In this document: positions 61,782-64,000 of the stretch, piece after piece
Layout of the letters: each line of letters begins with the position of its first letter
Position numbering within the stretch: position 1 is the first letter of the stretch
From: Massilioclostridium coli
GTDB taxonomy: Bacteria > Bacillota > Clostridia > Oscillospirales > Ruminococcaceae
Assembly: GCF_900095865.1 (NCBI RefSeq)
Contig: NZ_FMIZ01000007.1
Span: 744,001-808,000 of the forward strand
DNA: 64,000 nucleotides
Direction: 5' to 3'
The notes under the pieces: model-generated
Told to the model about the DNA's origin: nothing
The model's database searches: none
What the model saw: the letters and a program-made list of their open reading frames with translations, nothing else
Program-made: the position numbers and the translations under genes

Positions 61782-63665
61782 TTAGGATAATTCCAGTTTT
61801 CCGGTATATAACTGGTAATAGGTTCCTTTTTGAGCCAGTAGTTCGTCGTGGGTACCACGTTCGATAATCCTGCCGTGTTCCAGTACAATAATCGCGTCGC
61901 TGTTCCGGATGGTGGAAAGCCTGTGGGCGATGACGAATACAGTACGCCCCTTCATCAGGTTATCCATCCCTTTCTGTACAATGCTTTCGGTACGGGTATC
62001 GATACTGGAAGTAGCTTCATCCAGGATTAAAACCGGTGGGTTCGCAACCGCTGCCCTAGCAATGGCAAGCAACTGCCGCTGCCCCTGGGAGAGTTCCTCG
62101 CCATCCCCGCTCAGCATAGTCTGGTAACCGTTTGGCAACATGTTGATGAACTGGTCCGCATGGGCAAGTTTTGCGGCTTCATATACTTCCTCATCGGTGG
62201 CATCCAGTTTGCCATATCGGATATTATCCATAATGGTACCGGTAAACAGATGGGTATCCTGTAATACAATTCCTAAAGAGCGACGTAAATCAGCTTTTTT
62301 GATTTTATTAATGTTGATATCATCGTAACGGATTTTCCCATCCTGTACATCGTAAAAGCGGTTGATCAGGTTGGTGATGGTTGTTTTCCCTGCGCCGGTT
62401 GAACCAACAAACGCCAGCTTTTGGCCGGGTTTTGCGTAGAGTGTCAGGTCGTGGAGGACAATTTTATCGTCGGTGTAACCAAATGTCATATCATAGAACC
62501 GCACATCGCCTTTTAGCTCGGTATAGGTAACCGTACCATCGTGGTGAGGGTGTTTCCATGCCCATACACCGGTGCGTTCCGTACATTCTGTCAGGGTTCC
62601 ATCCGCTGCTTTTTTAGCGTTTACCAGGGTAACATAGCCGTCATCGACTTCTGGTTGTTCATCGATCATTTGGAAAATACGTTCCGCACCAGCCAACGCC
62701 ATGATGATGGAGTTAAACTGTTGCGCTACCTGCATAAACGGTTGGGTAAAGCTTTTGGTGAATTGTAGGTAGGAAGCCATTACCCCAAGGGTGATGCCTC
62801 CAATTCCCGCAACCGAGAGGGCGCCGCCTAATACAGCGGTCAGAACAAACTGCAGGTTTCCGATGTTGCCGATAATAGGCCCCATCATGTTGGCGAAACT
62901 GTTTGCATTGGATGCGCTGACATAGAGTTTTTCGTTGAGCTGGTCAAATTCTTCTTCTGAAATCCGTTCATGGTTAAATACTTTAATAACCCTTTGGCCA
63001 TTCATCCGTTCTTCCACAAACCCGGTTACATCCGCAATATCCATCTGTTGTTTAATGAAGTATTTTCCGCTTTTACCACCGATTTTTTTGGTGACTAATA
63101 TCAGGATACCAATCATAACAACGGCAAGGATAGTCAACAGTGGACTGAGTACCAACATTGAAATAAAGGTAACAACAATCGTAATAAGGGACATTAACAC
63201 CTGTGGCAGCGCTTGGGCAATCATCTGGCGGAGGGTATCGGTATCGTTGGTGTAAAGGCTCATGATCGAACCGTTGGTGTGCTGGTCAAAATACCGGATA
63301 GGGAGGGTTTGCATGTGTTCAAACATATCGTCCCTGACCCGTTTTAATACACCCTGCCCAATATTAACCATTAAGCGGGTATAAACAAAGGTTCCAATTA
63401 CGCCTAATAAAAAGATGGTTCCCAGTACAGCCAAGGCCATATATAGTTCCCTAAAGTTTGGGTCGGTATTGCCAATCAAAGGTACAATAAAATCATCCAA
63501 CAGGAATTTTAAAGAGAGAGAAACCGAGATTGAGGCAATCGAGCTGATAATAATACAAATAAATACTGCAACCAAAGCAACCTTGTGTTTTCCAGTTACA
63601 TATTTTAAAAGCCGTTTTGCGGTTTTTAGGTTGTTTTGGTAGCTTTTTGCTTTATTTTTCATCAT
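61782..63665 (-). CDS. ABC exporter subunit with fused permease and ATPase
   Basis: A 627-residue half-transporter. Six membrane helices (about 30-330) are followed by an unusual ~40-residue linker containing [13 protein letters not shown], then the ATPase domain: Walker [10 protein letters not shown], signature LSQGQRQLL, Walker [13 protein letters not shown] and the H-loop AHRLS. It is encoded directly after a second half-transporter (short overlap), the arrangement of heterodimeric multidrug or lipid exporters such as BmrCD. The catalytic Glu after Walker B is present here. ATG 63665 has AGGAGG 5 nt upstream. Confidence 0.9.
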   Translation of the reverse strand: MMKNKAKSYQNNLKTAKRLLKYVTGKHKVALVAVFICIIISSIASISVSLSLKFLLDDFIVPLIGNTDPNFRELYMALAVLGTIFLLGVIGTFVYTRLMVNIGQGVLKRVRDDMFEHMQTLPIRYFDQHTNGSIMSLYTNDTDTLRQMIAQALPQVLMSLITIVVTFISMLVLSPLLTILAVVMIGILILVTKKIGGKSGKYFIKQQMDIADVTGFVEERMNGQRVIKVFNHERISEEEFDQLNEKLYVSASNANSFANMMGPIIGNIGNLQFVLTAVLGGALSVAGIGGITLGVMASYLQFTKSFTQPFMQVAQQFNSIIMALAGAERIFQMIDEQPEVDDGYVTLVNAKKAADGTLTECTERTGVWAWKHPHHDGTVTYTELKGDVRFYDMTFGYTDDKIVLHDLTLYAKPGQKLAFVGSTGAGKTTITNLINRFYDVQDGKIRYDDININKIKKADLRRSLGIVLQDTHLFTGTIMDNIRYGKLDATDEEVYEAAKLAHADQFINMLPNGYQTMLSGDGEELSQGQRQLLAIARAAVANPPVLILDEATSSIDTRTESIVQKGMDNLMKGRTVFVIAHRLSTIRNSDAIIVLEHGRIIERGTHDELLAQKGTYYQLYTGKLELS

Positions 63666-64000
63666 CCTCACCTCCTTTTACTTGGGACAGATATACTTCA
63701 CGGTAAATTTCATTGGTTTTCAGCAGTTCTTCCGAGGTGCCAATGCCATTGATTTTTCCATCATCCATGACGATGATCTGGTCCGCATCCTCTATGGAAG
63801 AAATTCGCTGGGCAATGATAATTTTTGTGGTGTTTGGAATTTCTTCTCGAAATGCTTTCCGGATTAAAGCATCTGTCTTAGTATCAACCGCACTGGTAGA
63901 ATCGTCTAAAATTAAGATTTTTGGCTTTTTTAGCAATGCTCTGGCAATACAAAGCCGCTGTTTTTGTCCACCGGAAACATTGTTACCGCCTTGCACAATT
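63652..64000 (-). CDS. ABC exporter subunit, C-terminal part (runs off window)
   Basis: Only the last 115 codons of the ATPase domain are visible: signature [10 protein letters not shown], Walker [13 protein letters not shown] and the H-loop position IIAQRISSI. Asp replaces the catalytic Glu after Walker B (LDDSTS), and Gln replaces the H-loop His, so this is the degenerate-site subunit of a heterodimeric exporter, pairing with the canonical subunit at 61782-63665. The start and membrane domain lie beyond position 64000. Confidence 0.88.
   Translation of the reverse strand, partial: IVQGGNNVSGGQKQRLCIARALLKKPKILILDDSTSAVDTKTDALIRKAFREEIPNTTKIIIAQRISSIEDADQIIVMDDGKINGIGTSEELLKTNEIYREVYLSQVKGGEDDEK

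Overview
The window looks like a piece of the chromosome of a low-to-mid GC Gram-positive gut anaerobe of the Clostridia (an Oscillospirales-type organism is my best guess). Reasons: strong GGAGG ribosome binding sites throughout, a Tn1549-like conjugative element of the kind common in gut Firmicutes, cell-wall-anchored surface enzymes with FIVAR repeats, a CpsB/C/D-controlled polysaccharide cluster and an LCP-family attachment enzyme. No rRNA or tRNA genes were seen.

Layout. (1) 1-25.8 kb is most of an integrative conjugative element (ICE). It holds the start of a two-component regulatory operon (minus strand), a small HTH protein, a 2-kb AT-rich cargo cassette (secreted HNH-nuclease-like protein, convergent SUKH-like protein, small membrane protein) flanked by direct repeats, and a long minus-strand transfer operon. 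That operon runs from a replication-initiation-type protein through PcfB, VirD4, Maff2, VirB6, an MT-A70 methylase, PrgI, VirB4, an NlpC/P60 hydrolase, DUF4315, a CD1107-type surface protein, TopB and a 2170-residue antirestriction/YodL protein to TTRAP. Relaxase and recombinase are not in the window and probably lie to the left. (2) 25.8-28.1 kb holds a membrane gene probably truncated at the ICE edge, followed by a CRISPR-like array (32-nt repeats, 34-36-nt spacers) in which some repeats are interrupted by a short repeated element. (3) 28.1-38.9 kb is a tandem duplication: two nearly identical GH106-type cell-wall-anchored rhamnosidases, each once with a divergent AraC regulator. One AraC copy is intact and the other is a decayed pseudogene. 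(4) 39.1-40.0 kb is a second CRISPR-like array in the opposite orientation, ending in four tandem 83-bp copies of the inserted element. (5) 40.1-42.2 kb holds two orphan phage tail or baseplate genes. (6) 43.6-61.3 kb is a Wzx/Wzy exopolysaccharide or capsule cluster with a nonulosonic acid module. (7) 61.8 kb to the end is a heterodimeric ABC exporter pair, the second gene running off the window.

How the genes work together. The ICE operon encodes a Gram-positive type IV secretion machine (VirB3/4/6/D4 equivalents plus a wall hydrolase), DNA processing (TopB, replication-type protein) and defence evasion (ArdA/ArdC-like domains, adenine methylase). Three of its proteins share a basic C-terminal SIR-containing motif that could be a common recruitment or secretion signal. 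The polysaccharide cluster starts with the tyrosine-kinase control module and priming transferase, continues through rhamnosyl-type, GT4 and two WbsX-type transferases and a sialyltransferase-like enzyme, and includes Wzy, NeuB, a CBS-cupin protein, a NeuA-phosphatase fusion, Wzx, a pyruvyl transferase and an LCP enzyme. The combination of a short NeuB, a phosphomannose-isomerase-like cupin and a KdsC-type phosphatase fused to NeuA suggests a 9-phosphate (KDN-like) route.

The signals most worth follow-up are the paired inverted CRISPR-like arrays invaded at one fixed position by a short element, the nuclease/immunity-like cargo cassette, the shared C-terminal motif on ICE proteins, and the possible KDN-type pathway. 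All calls are from reading the sequence; no searches were run.
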